NCBI RefSeq assembly: GCF_003966145.1
Contig: NZ_RXNR01000015.1
Coordinates: 18,388-82,387, forward strand
Reading direction: 5' to 3'
Length of the DNA stretch: 64,000 bases
Source: Lysinibacillus telephonicus
GTDB lineage: Bacteria; Bacillota; Bacilli; Bacillales_A; Planococcaceae
The notes under the pieces were generated by a model. It was not told the origin of the DNA, did not search any database, and worked only from the letters and a program-made list of their open reading frames with translations. A program made the position numbers and the translations under genes. Positions 17,777-26,795 of the stretch are shown here, piece after piece. Position 1 is the stretch's first letter. Every line of letters begins with the position of its first letter.

Positions 17777-18571
17777 TTATAAAACCCCATATGGATAAGG
17801 TTGTTTATAACCAATAAGTGATGAAATGATAGCAGCAGCATTCCATAATTCTTGAACAAAATACTTTCTATCTTTCTCCGGTATAGATGTGATGATCCCC
17901 GCAATACTTAACGAATACAACACTTTACCTTCGTGATTAAATACCGGTACTGCTATAGATACTGTTCCTTCCTCAAGCTCCGATACACTGTAAGAATAGC
18001 CTTCTTTTCGACAGCATTCTAAAAGCCTGTACACTTCTTCTTTTGTTTTAGGTGTTCCACTTGCATAATTAGTAAGTGGTTCGGATAGAATTTGGTCAAT
18101 TTCTTCTTTCGATTGAAAAGCTAAAATAGTCCTCATACATGCTCCAGCATAGAGGGGAGCCCTTCTTCCGGTCCTTGTGTATAAACGTACTGGCCTCGTG
18201 CTTTCTACCTTTTCAACATAGATACCTTCATGTCCATCTTTAAAAGCAAGTTGAACTGCTTCATTAAATACTAATTGAAGGGATTTCATATGTGGTAATG
18301 CTATATTGCGAACATCTAAATTTGCAGACACGATATTGCCTAACTCTAAAAACTTCAATCCCAGTGAAAATCGGTAACCTTCTGAATTTTGCTCTGATTT
18401 ATCAAAAGGCATTTTTTGTAAAAATCCATTTTCCACAAAGATTTTTAATAAACGATAAACTGTTGGCTTTGGAATTTTCGTATATTCAGAGATTTCATCC
18501 ATTGTCCAAATAGGTTTTTCGTTTGTAAAAAGATCAAATAATTGAATTGCTTTTTCCAGTGTTTTACTCAT
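17777..18571 (-). CDS. IclR family transcriptional regulator
   Basis: 264 aa. Winged HTH at about 1-60 (TMDEISEYTKIPKPTVYRLLKIF) and the IclR effector domain at 75-255 (including GIYVEKVE, GRRAPLYAGA, EGYSYSVSELEEGTVSIAVPV). The gene sits inside the peptide/pyroglutamate cluster, 21 nt after the second ATPase and 45 nt before the binding protein, all on one strand. It is therefore the probable local regulator. Likely ligands are pyroglutamate or a peptide-derived product, by inference. Candidate operators are the paired palindromes at 20649-20688. Confidence 0.88.
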   Translation of the reverse strand: MSKTLEKAIQLFDLFTNEKPIWTMDEISEYTKIPKPTVYRLLKIFVENGFLQKMPFDKSEQNSEGYRFSLGLKFLELGNIVSANLDVRNIALPHMKSLQLVFNEAVQLAFKDGHEGIYVEKVESTRPVRLYTRTGRRAPLYAGACMRTILAFQSKEEIDQILSEPLTNYASGTPKTKEEVYRLLECCRKEGYSYSVSELEEGTVSIAVPVFNHEGKVLYSLSIAGIITSIPEKDRKYFVQELWNAAAIISSLIGYKQPYPYGVL

Positions 18572-18592
18572 GGAGCAACCCCTACTCTCTTA

Positions 18593-19582
18593 TCATTCTG
18601 CATAAAGGTGGCATGATACTCTATGTTGATTGTTTATTGCTTTCAATACTGGAATATCAGTTTTACATTTATCGATACATTCGAAACAACGGGTATGGAA
18701 CATACATCCACTAGGTGGGTTTGCAGGGCTTGGTACATCTCCCTGTAATACGATTCTCTCCTTTTTTTGCAAAGGATGGGACTTAGGAAGTGCAGAAAAC
18801 AACGCCTTTGCATATGGATGCATAGGATTTTTAAACAACTCATCTTTATCTGCAATTTCTACCATTTTCCCTAAATACATAACACCGATTCGATCACAGA
18901 AATGATTTACAACATTTAAATCATGGGAAATGAAGATATACGTTAAATCCATTTCCTTTTGAAGAGACCTCATTAAATTCAATACTTGTGATTGAATCGA
19001 AACATCAAGAGCTGAAACAGGTTCGTCTGCAATTATTAATTTTGGTCGAGAAACAAGTGCTCGCGCAATTCCAATTCTTTGTCTCTGCCCTCCGGAAAAT
19101 TCATGTGGAAGTCTATCTAGCTGTGCTTTTGACAATCCAACATGTTCAGCTACTTCATAAACTCTCTTCATTCTTTCAGTAGAATCTTTTATTCCAAAAT
19201 TTATTAGTGGTTCTTCAATAATGTTATAAACTTTCATTCTAGGATTTAAAGAAGCGAAAGGATCTTGAAATACGATTTGCATATCCCTTCTTTTAGAACG
19301 CATTTCTTTAGTATTTAATGCTGCGATATTTTCACCATCGAAAATTACATTTCCTGAAGTAGGTTCCAATAATCTAAGAATCGTTCTTCCCGTTGTACTT
19401 TTTCCACAGCCAGATTCACCAACGATTCCAAATGTTTCTCCTTTTTTCACTTCAAATGAAACATCATCTACCGCTTTAATCGTTTGGACATTTTCCTTGC
19501 CAAAGCCCTTCTTTACGATAAAATGCTTTGAAAGATGCTCTACTTTTAACAAAGTTTCTCTTTCTTTTATGGACGTCACCAT
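18593..19582 (-). CDS. Peptide ABC transporter ATP-binding protein, DppF/OppF-like
   Basis: A 329-aa ATPase. Walker A is GESGCGKST, signature FSGGQRQR, Walker B LIIADEP. The C-terminal oligopeptide extension has the Cys-rich segment (GCMFHTRC, then CIDKC) that in relatives can hold an iron-sulfur cluster. The start at 19582 follows AGGAGGTG, which overlaps the stop of the first ATPase; the longer frame to 19636 lies within that gene and is not needed. Confidence 0.93.
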   Translation of the reverse strand: MVTSIKERETLLKVEHLSKHFIVKKGFGKENVQTIKAVDDVSFEVKKGETFGIVGESGCGKSTTGRTILRLLEPTSGNVIFDGENIAALNTKEMRSKRRDMQIVFQDPFASLNPRMKVYNIIEEPLINFGIKDSTERMKRVYEVAEHVGLSKAQLDRLPHEFSGGQRQRIGIARALVSRPKLIIADEPVSALDVSIQSQVLNLMRSLQKEMDLTYIFISHDLNVVNHFCDRIGVMYLGKMVEIADKDELFKNPMHPYAKALFSALPKSHPLQKKERIVLQGDVPSPANPPSGCMFHTRCFECIDKCKTDIPVLKAINNQHRVSCHLYAE

Positions 19583-19592
19583 CAAACACCTC

Positions 19593-20561
19593 CTAATTAT
19601 CAGAATAGAGCCAGCATTGAACCATGGACTGATCATTATAATTTCTTAAAACAGGTTTTACATCACATTTTTCATGTCTTGCAGTACATCTTGGAGCGAA
19701 TCTGCATCCCCCCGGCATATTTCCCGCTGTTGGAACTACCCCTTTGATAGAGGATAGATATTCCTTCCTCTCTTCAATTTTTGGCAGGGAAGCCAGTAGC
19801 CCTTTTGTATAAGGATGTTTGGGATTATCAAACAATTCTACAACTGTGGACTGTTCTACAATCTCACCTGCATACATAACAATTACACGGTCACACATTT
19901 CAGCTACAACACCTAAATCATGGGTTATTAAAATAATGGACATATCCATTTTTTGTTGTAGATCTTTCATTAATTCTAAAATTTGTGCTTGGATTGTAAC
20001 GTCTAAAGCAGTTGTTGGTTCATCTGCTATTAAAATATCAGGATTACAAGATAGTGCCATCGCAATCATAACCCTTTGTCTCATCCCACCAGAAAGTTGA
20101 TGGGGGTATTCATTAAAAACTGCTTCGGCTCTTGGTATACCAAGTGTTTTTAACATATGTATTGCATGTTGTTTTGCTTCTTCTTTCGGCATTTTGTTAT
20201 GGCTTTGTATCATTTCAACAATTTGATTCCCAATTGTAAAAACAGGATTTAATGAACTCATTGGTTCTTGAAAAATCATCGCAACTTTTTGTCCTCGAAC
20301 AGAGCGCCAAACTCTATGGCTTACTCCCTTCATACTTTGCTCAGTTATTTTTATATCCCCATCCTGCCACTCAATCCCAGGAGGCAACAGTCCCATTAAT
20401 GCCAGTGATGTTAAGCTTTTGCCACAGCCTGATTCACCAACAATTCCTAATGTCTCGCCTTTATTTAAGTTAAATGATACGCCGTTAACAATTGGAATTT
20501 TATGCTTGCCATTGCTAATTCCAAGTTTTAATTCCTTAACTTGCAGTACACTTTCTGTCAT
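19593..20561 (-). CDS. Peptide ABC transporter ATP-binding protein, DppD/OppD-like
   Basis: A 322-aa ATPase, first gene of the eleven-gene cluster. Walker A GESGCGKSLT, signature LSGGMRQR, Walker B LIADEP, and the OppD C-terminal Cys motif (GCRFAPRC, then HEKC). The start is the ATG at 20561, 8 nt after AAGGGG; an in-frame GTG at 20570 overlaps that site. Forms the ATPase heterodimer with its neighbour. Confidence 0.93.
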   Translation of the reverse strand: MTESVLQVKELKLGISNGKHKIPIVNGVSFNLNKGETLGIVGESGCGKSLTSLALMGLLPPGIEWQDGDIKITEQSMKGVSHRVWRSVRGQKVAMIFQEPMSSLNPVFTIGNQIVEMIQSHNKMPKEEAKQHAIHMLKTLGIPRAEAVFNEYPHQLSGGMRQRVMIAMALSCNPDILIADEPTTALDVTIQAQILELMKDLQQKMDMSIILITHDLGVVAEMCDRVIVMYAGEIVEQSTVVELFDNPKHPYTKGLLASLPKIEERKEYLSSIKGVVPTAGNMPGGCRFAPRCTARHEKCDVKPVLRNYNDQSMVQCWLYSDN

Positions 20562-20648
20562 AGGATTCACCCCTTAAATAAGAAGATTACATATTGCAAT
20601 CTTTTTTTAGATCTTTAAATTAAATAATTATATGCTAATAAACTGGGC

Positions 20649-20688
20649 ATCGATTTCAAAATATGAAATCGATAATTCAAAATTTGAA
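20649..20688. promoter_or_regulatory. Paired palindromes, candidate IclR operator
   Basis: The first palindrome is ATCGATTTCA-aaata-TGAAATCGAT (20649-20673). The second is TTCAAAATTTGAA (20676-20688). Both share a TTTCA-n-TGAAA-like core, and their centres lie about two DNA turns apart. They sit 17-60 bp upstream of the minus-strand -10, where an IclR-type protein would act on the promoter. Assignment to the local IclR is inference. Confidence 0.55.
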
Positions 20689-21170
20689 ATCGAGTTTTTA
20701 TATTTTTTATTTTATTCATAATCGTCAAAAGATTTCAATCAGTTTTTTTATGCACCCTCTCGCATTGTTATTGTAGTATAGTGAAAATTATAATAATTTG
20801 ATTAACCCAACTATTTCAATAGAAAACAGTGCTTTTAATGTGTAAATATAAATTATAGGTTACATTCAAACGTTAATAAGAGATTATCTATTGTGAAGAA
20901 TTTGTAAAGATAGAGTACCTTCATTTACAATTTTCATATAAGAAATAAAAAAATCCCCAAAGGTAATAGCGTACCTTCAGAGACAATTTCTAGCTTATTC
21001 ACTTAAATAATTAACATATATATGTCTAGATCAAATAATTATTTAGTATGTATTTTTTATACTTTTATTAGGAAATATTTCTAAAAAGTATATTTTACAA
21101 TATTTTTATATTTTATTAAAAATAGCACTTTTGGACTACGTTATTTCCTCTAATAAATTTAAAATTATAA

Positions 21171-21211
21171 TGTGTAGAAAGAAGCAAAAATATATTTGCT
21201 TCTCTCTACAC
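21171..21211 (-). terminator. Hairpin terminator of ku
   Basis: GTGTAGAAAGAAGCAAA pairs with TTTGCTTCTCTCTACAC, with one mismatch. The minus-strand tail ATTATAATTTT is only moderately T-rich. Confidence 0.6.
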
Positions 21212-21220
21212 CTTTTATCT

Positions 21221-22051
21221 TTATGCTTCCTTCTTTTCTTTTGTCTTTCTTTTTCGAACAGTAGGTTTCTTTTTTGATGTTCTATCGAGAGAAGCCTGTA
21301 ATGCAGCCATCAAATCTGTCATATCAGATGGCACTACCGCTTCTTTTTCAGTAGCTGTAACTGTAACCTCTCCTGATCTCTTCTGCTCTATTAATTCAAG
21401 CAATGCAGTGCGATAATCATCTTGATACTTTTCTGGTTCAAATTTTGCGGTCAGCTGATCAATTAACATTAATGCAGTATCAAGTTCTTTTTGAACAACT
21501 TTATCCTCGCTTGGAATATTCGGTACTTCTTCAACATTACGAACTTCATCAGGAAAATGGATTGTTTCCATTAACAGAGTTTGTCCATAAACTCTAACAA
21601 TTGCCAGCTGCTCCTTTGAACGAATTGTTATTTTTGCGACACCTATTTTACCTGAATCGCTTAATGCCTTTCTTAACAATGCGTACGCTTTCCCTCCACC
21701 ACTATCAGGCGCCAAAAAATAACTACGTTCAAAATAGATCGGATCTATTTCTTCCAATTTTACAAATTCAATAATTTCTACAGCTTTCTCTTCATTTTCT
21801 TTCCTTAGCTTTTCTAACTCTTCATCATCAAGTACTACGAATTTGTTTTTTGAGTACTCATATGCTTTTACTATATCTTCATTTTTAATTTCTTTATCGC
21901 AAACAGGACAAACCTTTTGATAACTGATTGGACTATTGCATTCTTTATGCAGTTGGCGCAGCTTTATATCTTTATTTTCTGTTGCTGTGTGGAGCTTTAC
22001 TGGGATATTCACGAGTCCAAAGCTAATACTGCCTTTCCACACTGTATGCAT
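21221..22051 (-). CDS. ku: Ku homodimer protein of bacterial NHEJ
   Basis: 276 aa. Bacterial Ku binds DNA double-strand ends as a homodimer and recruits LigD. The start MHTVWKGSISFGLVNIPVKL is the family signature; later landmarks are CPVCDKEI, FVVLDDEEL, IDPIYFERSYFL and TAKFEPEKYQDDYR. A lysine-rich tail (about 250-276) is typical for DNA and LigD contact. The ATG at 22051 follows GAAGGTGAAG; a GTG three codons upstream overlaps it. Divergent from ligD across 103 bp, as in other Bacillales with ykoV/ykoU pairs. Confidence 0.96.
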   Translation of the reverse strand: MHTVWKGSISFGLVNIPVKLHTATENKDIKLRQLHKECNSPISYQKVCPVCDKEIKNEDIVKAYEYSKNKFVVLDDEELEKLRKENEEKAVEIIEFVKLEEIDPIYFERSYFLAPDSGGGKAYALLRKALSDSGKIGVAKITIRSKEQLAIVRVYGQTLLMETIHFPDEVRNVEEVPNIPSEDKVVQKELDTALMLIDQLTAKFEPEKYQDDYRTALLELIEQKRSGEVTVTATEKEAVVPSDMTDLMAALQASLDRTSKKKPTVRKRKTKEKKEA

Positions 22052-22154
22052 AAACTTCACCTTCTTTTTTCTTATTATGCACGCATATACCTCTTTTCTA
22101 TGTATAACAGAAGCAAATCAGTCAAAAAACTAAGAGAAAAAAGAGGATTTTAAT

Positions 22155-23996
22155 ATGAAACCAATGCTTTTAACTTCTGCTGATTCATTACCTAACGGAA
22201 ATGATTGGATTTATGAAGTGAAATATGATGGCTATAGATGCATCCTGCATTTAGAAGAAAATGGGCCAATCTTCATTAGTCGCAACGGCAAAGAGCTTAC
22301 ACACCTTTTTCCCGAAATTGTTCAATTTTGTAATGAACAATATGAACGAATCGCTCCTCTGTTGCCAATTACACTCGACGGAGAGATTGTTTACCTAGTG
22401 AATAATTTCAAAAGTAACTTTTCGATTGTTCAATCTCGAGGGAAAATGAGAGCAAAAAAAACAATAACCGAGGCAAGCAAAACATTCCCTTGCAGTCTAA
22501 TTGTGTTTGATGTCCTCCGTTATAAAGGAAAGGATTTAACTCAATCCCAACTAACAGAAAGAAAAAAGGTTTTAACTGACATCTTTCAATTATTACAATT
22601 TTCGCTTCAACCAAATTTTCAAGTTAAGGGAGAAATCCAGTCGATAGAAATATTTGAAAATGAAAACTTGGTTTGGAATGAAGTAAAAAAATATAATGGC
22701 GAAGGTGTAATTGCTAAGAAAAAAACAAGTTTATGGGAAATTGGAAAACGCTCAAACCAATGGCTGAAAGTGAAAAATTGGCTTATTGTTACAGTTGTAC
22801 TAACAAAGTATGATCAAGAGAATGGCTATTTTAATGGAGCGGTTTTTGGGGGAGAAACCTTAGAAGAAGTAACAATTTTTCGCCACGGACTATCTGATGA
22901 AGAGTTAAAAACTTTAGCAAAGTTTTTTCAATCTAACGGCAAACAAACCTCCTCAATGACTTGGGAGATTCCACCTTCCATTTGTGTTGATGTTGCTTGT
23001 ATTAGCCTTACAGGTGATAAGTTGCGAGAACCGCGCTTTGCAGGGTTTCGGTTTGATGTTAACCCTACTGAGGTAACTTGGAAAACGATGCTGCGGCAAT
23101 TAAATCCAATCCCAGAAAAAGTAGAGATTACTCATCCTGATAAACCAGTTTGGCCTGTCCTTAACTTAGTAAAGGATGATTATATTTATTATCTTCAGCA
23201 AGTTTCTCCATTTTTTCTACCATTTTTAAACAATCGACTACTAACAGCCATTCGATTTCCACATGGTGTTCCTGGAGAAAGCTTTTATCAAAAAAACGCG
23301 CCTGACTATATACCAGACTTTATTGAAACAAAAAGGGAAGAGGATATTGATTATATTGTATGTAATGATATTGATTCTTTATTATGGTTGGGAAATCAAC
23401 TGGCATTAGAATTTCATATACCTTTTCAAACGATTGACACGAAATATCCAACTGAAATTGTTTTTGATTTAGACCCGCCATCAGTTGAAGAATTTTCGCT
23501 TGCAATCGAGGCGGCCTTAAGAATGAAATCAATATTTGATAATTTTAAGCTGCTGTCATTTATTAAAACGTCTGGTGGAAAAGGATTGCAAGTATATATT
23601 CCCTTGCCGAAGGATACATTTTCTTACGATGAAACTCGGGTTTTCACAGAGTTTGTTTGTAATTTTTTATGCGAGCAGGAACCCCGTTGGTTTACGACTG
23701 AGCGTTTGAAAAAGAACCGTGGTAATAAATTGTATTTAGATTATGTACAACATGCTGAAGGGAAAACAATTATTGCCCCATATTCCCCAAGAGGAAATGA
23801 AAGAGGACTAATTGCAACACCTATACAATGGCATGAAGTAAATGAAAAATTGAACCCAAGCTTATTTCCAATCCCTGCTATACTAGATCGAATTAATTCA
23901 ATTGGCGATCCTTTTAAAGATTTCTTTAAAATTGGCAAAGTGCAAAACTTCAAACCAGTACTAACCTCTCTTCAAGAGCTTATAAAAAAGAAATAA
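22155..23996 (+). CDS. ligD: LigD, ATP-dependent DNA ligase with polymerase domain
   Basis: 613 aa, the Bacillus-type two-domain LigD. The ligase domain comes first: motif I is EVKYDGYR with adenylated Lys23, DGEIVY is the next motif, and EGVIAKK and WLKVKNW are motifs IV and V. The primase/polymerase domain starts near residue 325 (THPDKPVWP) and has the catalytic DLD (FDLDPPS) and SGGKGLQVY. There is no PE nuclease domain. AGAGG precedes the ATG at 22155. Joins ends held by Ku. I looked for a spore-specific sigma-G promoter and found none I trust. Confidence 0.95.
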   Translation: MKPMLLTSADSLPNGNDWIYEVKYDGYRCILHLEENGPIFISRNGKELTHLFPEIVQFCNEQYERIAPLLPITLDGEIVYLVNNFKSNFSIVQSRGKMRAKKTITEASKTFPCSLIVFDVLRYKGKDLTQSQLTERKKVLTDIFQLLQFSLQPNFQVKGEIQSIEIFENENLVWNEVKKYNGEGVIAKKKTSLWEIGKRSNQWLKVKNWLIVTVVLTKYDQENGYFNGAVFGGETLEEVTIFRHGLSDEELKTLAKFFQSNGKQTSSMTWEIPPSICVDVACISLTGDKLREPRFAGFRFDVNPTEVTWKTMLRQLNPIPEKVEITHPDKPVWPVLNLVKDDYIYYLQQVSPFFLPFLNNRLLTAIRFPHGVPGESFYQKNAPDYIPDFIETKREEDIDYIVCNDIDSLLWLGNQLALEFHIPFQTIDTKYPTEIVFDLDPPSVEEFSLAIEAALRMKSIFDNFKLLSFIKTSGGKGLQVYIPLPKDTFSYDETRVFTEFVCNFLCEQEPRWFTTERLKKNRGNKLYLDYVQHAEGKTIIAPYSPRGNERGLIATPIQWHEVNEKLNPSLFPIPAILDRINSIGDPFKDFFKIGKVQNFKPVLTSLQELIKKK

Positions 23997-24022
23997 CCTC
24001 CATCGGCCTGTGGAGGTTTTTA
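23995..24022 (+). terminator. Terminator of ligD
   Basis: AACCTCCA/TGGAGGTT stem with 8-nt loop and a T-run, starting inside the ligD stop codon. Confidence 0.85.
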
Positions 24023-24033
24023 CTATTATCTTT

Positions 24034-24828
24034 TTAAGATAACAAGTGTGCTTTTTTAGCCCAATAACTATTTCCTTTAAAAAATTGATAACATAATATT
24101 ACAACTATAACTAAATCAATTTCATCTCCCGCATAATACATCATCATCCCACCCAGTTCTGCATCAGTACTTTCGACACCGGCTGGGGGATTTGCATAAA
24201 TCCATTTTGATAATATACTATGGCCTGCCATTGCAATTACTAAAATACAAGCACGCAAATAAAAACTTGTCGGATGTGGTGTCGGGTCAATATAAATCAT
24301 GGAAATAGTAAATACATATCCAGCTAAAAATATATGCAAGTGGACCAGCGTGTAAATAATTATTGAAGAATGCATCATCGAAAATAAGTCAGTAGTATAC
24401 AACACCCATAGCCCGCCTATATTTAAAATCGTGGCAGTTATCGGATGACAAATAAATTGCACATAAGCGCTTTTTAACAATTTGCTAAGCCGTCTTGCAT
24501 GCTTTATAGATAAGCTTCTTAATACAAGCGTCATCGGTGCTGATAGACTAATTAACAGCGGCCCCAGCATTCCAAGGAGCAAGTGCATTATCATATGTGC
24601 TTGAAAACTTGTATGGGCACGTTCTGCAATTGGCCCTATTAATGCAGAAGCAATACAAAGAATCCCAACAATAAAAAAAACAATTCGATAAACAGGCCAT
24701 CTTTGATATTTTTTATTCGCCATGTAAACAGCCATTATAAATATAAAAATAATAAACATAAATGGTATGCTTAAAATAATAGTATCAAATACATTATTCT
24801 CAGAAATTGGTTGGTGATGTGTATGCAT
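24034..24828 (-). CDS. ctaG: CtaG-family cytochrome c oxidase assembly membrane protein
   Basis: 264 aa with about seven membrane segments, matching the caa3_CtaG family. Landmarks are the conserved HMIMHLLLGMLGPLL near residue 78 and His-containing later helices (LVHLHIFLAGY; MAGHSILSKW). B. subtilis CtaG helps assemble the CuA site of the caa3 oxidase. No oxidase genes are nearby, and it pairs with a DUF2243 gene, a two-gene unit (10-nt gap). It may be a paralogue of the ctaCDEFG copy rather than the copy itself. Confidence 0.85.
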   Translation of the reverse strand: MHTHHQPISENNVFDTIILSIPFMFIIFIFIMAVYMANKKYQRWPVYRIVFFIVGILCIASALIGPIAERAHTSFQAHMIMHLLLGMLGPLLISLSAPMTLVLRSLSIKHARRLSKLLKSAYVQFICHPITATILNIGGLWVLYTTDLFSMMHSSIIIYTLVHLHIFLAGYVFTISMIYIDPTPHPTSFYLRACILVIAMAGHSILSKWIYANPPAGVESTDAELGGMMMYYAGDEIDLVIVVILCYQFFKGNSYWAKKAHLLS

Positions 24829-24838
24829 TAAACCTCGC

Positions 24839-25297
24839 CTACTTTTTGATTAGATTTATTTGTTTTTTAATTAATACAAATCCAATTACAATAAGAATTG
24901 CTGCTAATACATTCCAAGCAATATCATAATAAATAATCTCAACATTATAGCGAATTTGGTGAATCCTCATTAACTTATGTTGAATGATTCCATCGTACAA
25001 TTGAAATGAACCAGCACCTAATAATTCTGCACCCATCCACAGTTTAAAATTAAACACCCTTCTCTTTTTTAAATCCGCAACCATAAATAGTGATGCAACT
25101 GTTGCAAACCAGCTAAAAGCATGAAACAAGCCATCTGATATCAGACCTATACTAGTTGTAGATAAATCATAAAAATGGTGCCAATGCAAAAGTTGATGAA
25201 AAACAGCTTCATCTATAAAAGCAACAGCCCCTAAACCAAAAAATATTCCCGACCAAATATTAAACGATATATCAGTATGACTTTTCCGTTTTTGCAT
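24839..25297 (-). CDS. DUF2243 membrane protein
   Basis: 152 aa with four membrane segments. The DUF2243 core FFGLGAVAFIDEAVFHQLLHWHHFYD is visible near the N-terminus; its clustered His and Asp residues suggest metal or haem binding, which is inference. The start at 25297 follows AGGGTGAG with 7-nt spacing. Upstream partner of the ctaG-like gene; DUF2243 and CtaG often co-occur in Bacillales. Confidence 0.82.
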   Translation of the reverse strand: MQKRKSHTDISFNIWSGIFFGLGAVAFIDEAVFHQLLHWHHFYDLSTTSIGLISDGLFHAFSWFATVASLFMVADLKKRRVFNFKLWMGAELLGAGSFQLYDGIIQHKLMRIHQIRYNVEIIYYDIAWNVLAAILIVIGFVLIKKQINLIKK

Positions 25298-25384
25298 AAC
25301 ATCGCTCACCCTTAATCAAATACTCTAACAAACAAATTTTATCCAAATTACTTAAAATCTATAAGTTGGGCTACGTTTTCCAAA

Positions 25385-25412
25385 GAAAAAATCTCCACAA
25401 GTTTGTGGAGAT
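25385..25412 (-). terminator. Terminator of czcD
   Basis: AATCTCCACAA/TTGTGGAGATT on the minus strand followed by a T-run. Confidence 0.85.
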
Positions 25413-25424
25413 TAATGTTTATGT

Positions 25425-26384
25425 TTAATGGCTATGAACATGATGATGATTTAATGAACTATCGTGTTTGCATAAGATCGAGTTTTCGTGTGAGTGGTGA
25501 CTGCATTCAACTTGAACCGTTATATGACCAATTCCTAAATGGGCTAGATCGTGTTCAATTGATTTTAAGAGCGCTTGGCTTTCATGGAGCGACAAATCAT
25601 CTTCGACAACAGCATGGCAGGAAAGCGCATTTTGGCCACTTGTAATGGACCATACATGTAAATCATGTATATCTATTACACCAGCTTTATTTTTAAAAAC
25701 ACGAATAATTTCATCCATTTGTATATTGCTTGGTACACCTTCCATTAGAACATGGATGGAATCTTTTGTAACTCTATATCCGCTCATAAGGACAATTATC
25801 GCTACCACTATACTTGCAAGCGGATCCGCCCATCCCCATCCAAGGAACATTATAAGAAGTGCTGCAACAATAGCACCTACAGAACCTAACATATCCCCTA
25901 CGACGTGAAGAAATGCTGCACGTAAATTTAAATTTTCTTTAGTATCCCCACCACGTAATAAAATCCAAGCAACTAATATATTTACAAGCAACCCTGCAAT
26001 TGCAATGACTAGCATTCCAGTTGAAGCAATCTCAGGAGGAGACGTAAATCGCTTAATTGCTTCGATAAAAATAAAAACAGAAACAAGTATTAATGTGACT
26101 CCATTAAAAACCGCAGCTAATATTTCAAATCGTTTATATCCATATGTTTTACTAAAGTTAGCTACTCTTTCGCCAAATTTAAACGCTAAAACACCTACTC
26201 CAAGTGAGATAGCATCACTTAACATATGTCCTGCATCAGAAAGCAGTGCCAAGCTATTTGTCAATAAACCACCAACTACTTCAAGTAACATAAAAACAGC
26301 TATAATAAAAAACGCTATTGTCAATGTTTTTTTATTTGCGCCATGTAAATGATCGTGATGTGCATGGTCGTGTCCATGTCCCAT
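25425..26384 (-). CDS. czcD: Cation diffusion facilitator, CzcD-type zinc exporter
   Basis: A 319-aa CDF antiporter that exports Zn(II), and probably Co and Cd, in exchange for protons. The His-rich N-terminus (GHGHDHAHHDH) precedes six membrane segments. The transport site is HDHD: His53 and Asp57 in TM2 (SDAGHMLSD), His160 and Asp164 in TM5 (HVVGD). The cytoplasmic ferredoxin-like domain begins near residue 210 and ends in a second His-rich tail. It follows czrA on the same strand behind its own CzrA-like operator. Confidence 0.93.
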   Translation of the reverse strand: MGHGHDHAHHDHLHGANKKTLTIAFFIIAVFMLLEVVGGLLTNSLALLSDAGHMLSDAISLGVGVLAFKFGERVANFSKTYGYKRFEILAAVFNGVTLILVSVFIFIEAIKRFTSPPEIASTGMLVIAIAGLLVNILVAWILLRGGDTKENLNLRAAFLHVVGDMLGSVGAIVAALLIMFLGWGWADPLASIVVAIIVLMSGYRVTKDSIHVLMEGVPSNIQMDEIIRVFKNKAGVIDIHDLHVWSITSGQNALSCHAVVEDDLSLHESQALLKSIEHDLAHLGIGHITVQVECSHHSHENSILCKHDSSLNHHHVHSH

Positions 26385-26410
26385 GATACTCCTCCTTCGT
26401 TATAAATTAT

Positions 26411-26431
26411 TATATGTTCATATAATCATAT
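26411..26431. promoter_or_regulatory. Second CzrA-like operator, upstream of czcD
   Basis: TATATGT-N8-TCATAT (21 bp), the same half-site spacing as the operator at 26796-26817. Lies in the 66-bp gap between czrA and czcD. Confidence 0.6.
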
Positions 26432-26450
26432 TTGTTAGTTTGTTTTTAAT

Positions 26451-26765
26451 TTAACTATGAATAGCATGCTCAATCGTTTGCTTTAACATGTTCATTACGT
26501 GTTCATCGTCATATGAATAAAATAAAGATGTCCCTTCACGACGATATTTCACTAATCGCAAATTTTTTAAAAAACGAAGCTGATGCGAAACAGTAGATTG
26601 TCTTAAATCCAATGTTTCAGCAATTTCATTTACTGAATACTCTTTATTAAAGAGTAAATTTAATATACGAATTCGAGTTGGATCACTTAATGCTTTAAAC
26701 GTTTGCGATACAAGAAACAATGTTTCTTCATCTAAATCATGAGGATTAACTTTCATTTCTTCCAA
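26451..26765 (-). CDS. czrA: ArsR/SmtB-type zinc-sensing repressor, CzrA-like
   Basis: A 104-aa winged-helix repressor. Recognition helix region is [22 protein letters not shown] (45-66). The alpha-5 metal site of CzrA is intact: Asp87-x-His89 and His100-x-x-His103, with the same spacing as D84/H86/H97/H100 of S. aureus CzrA. That predicts Zn(II)/Co(II) release from DNA. The TTG start at 26765 has GGAG about 7 nt upstream; an ATG three codons in is less well placed. Operators flank it on both sides. Confidence 0.93.
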   Translation of the reverse strand: MEEMKVNPHDLDEETLFLVSQTFKALSDPTRIRILNLLFNKEYSVNEIAETLDLRQSTVSHQLRFLKNLRLVKYRREGTSLFYSYDDEHVMNMLKQTIEHAIHS

Positions 26766-26795
26766 TTTGAATCTCCTCTTCCTTTTATAAATTCG

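Larger units (their letters stand above)
20562..21220. other. AT-rich intergenic region between the peptide operon and ku
   Basis: No gene is seen. It holds the operon's leader with a TATAAT on the minus strand (20627-20632), the paired palindromes at 20649-20688, a small AAGGTA/TACCTT hairpin near 20955, and the ku terminator at the far end. About 400 bp in the middle (20720-21120) show only AT-rich sequence. Confidence 0.6.

Noticed and set aside
22052..22154. Sigma-G promoter between ku and ligD
   Set aside because: A CATAATA -10-like sequence exists on the minus strand but no TGAATA-like -35 at proper distance.
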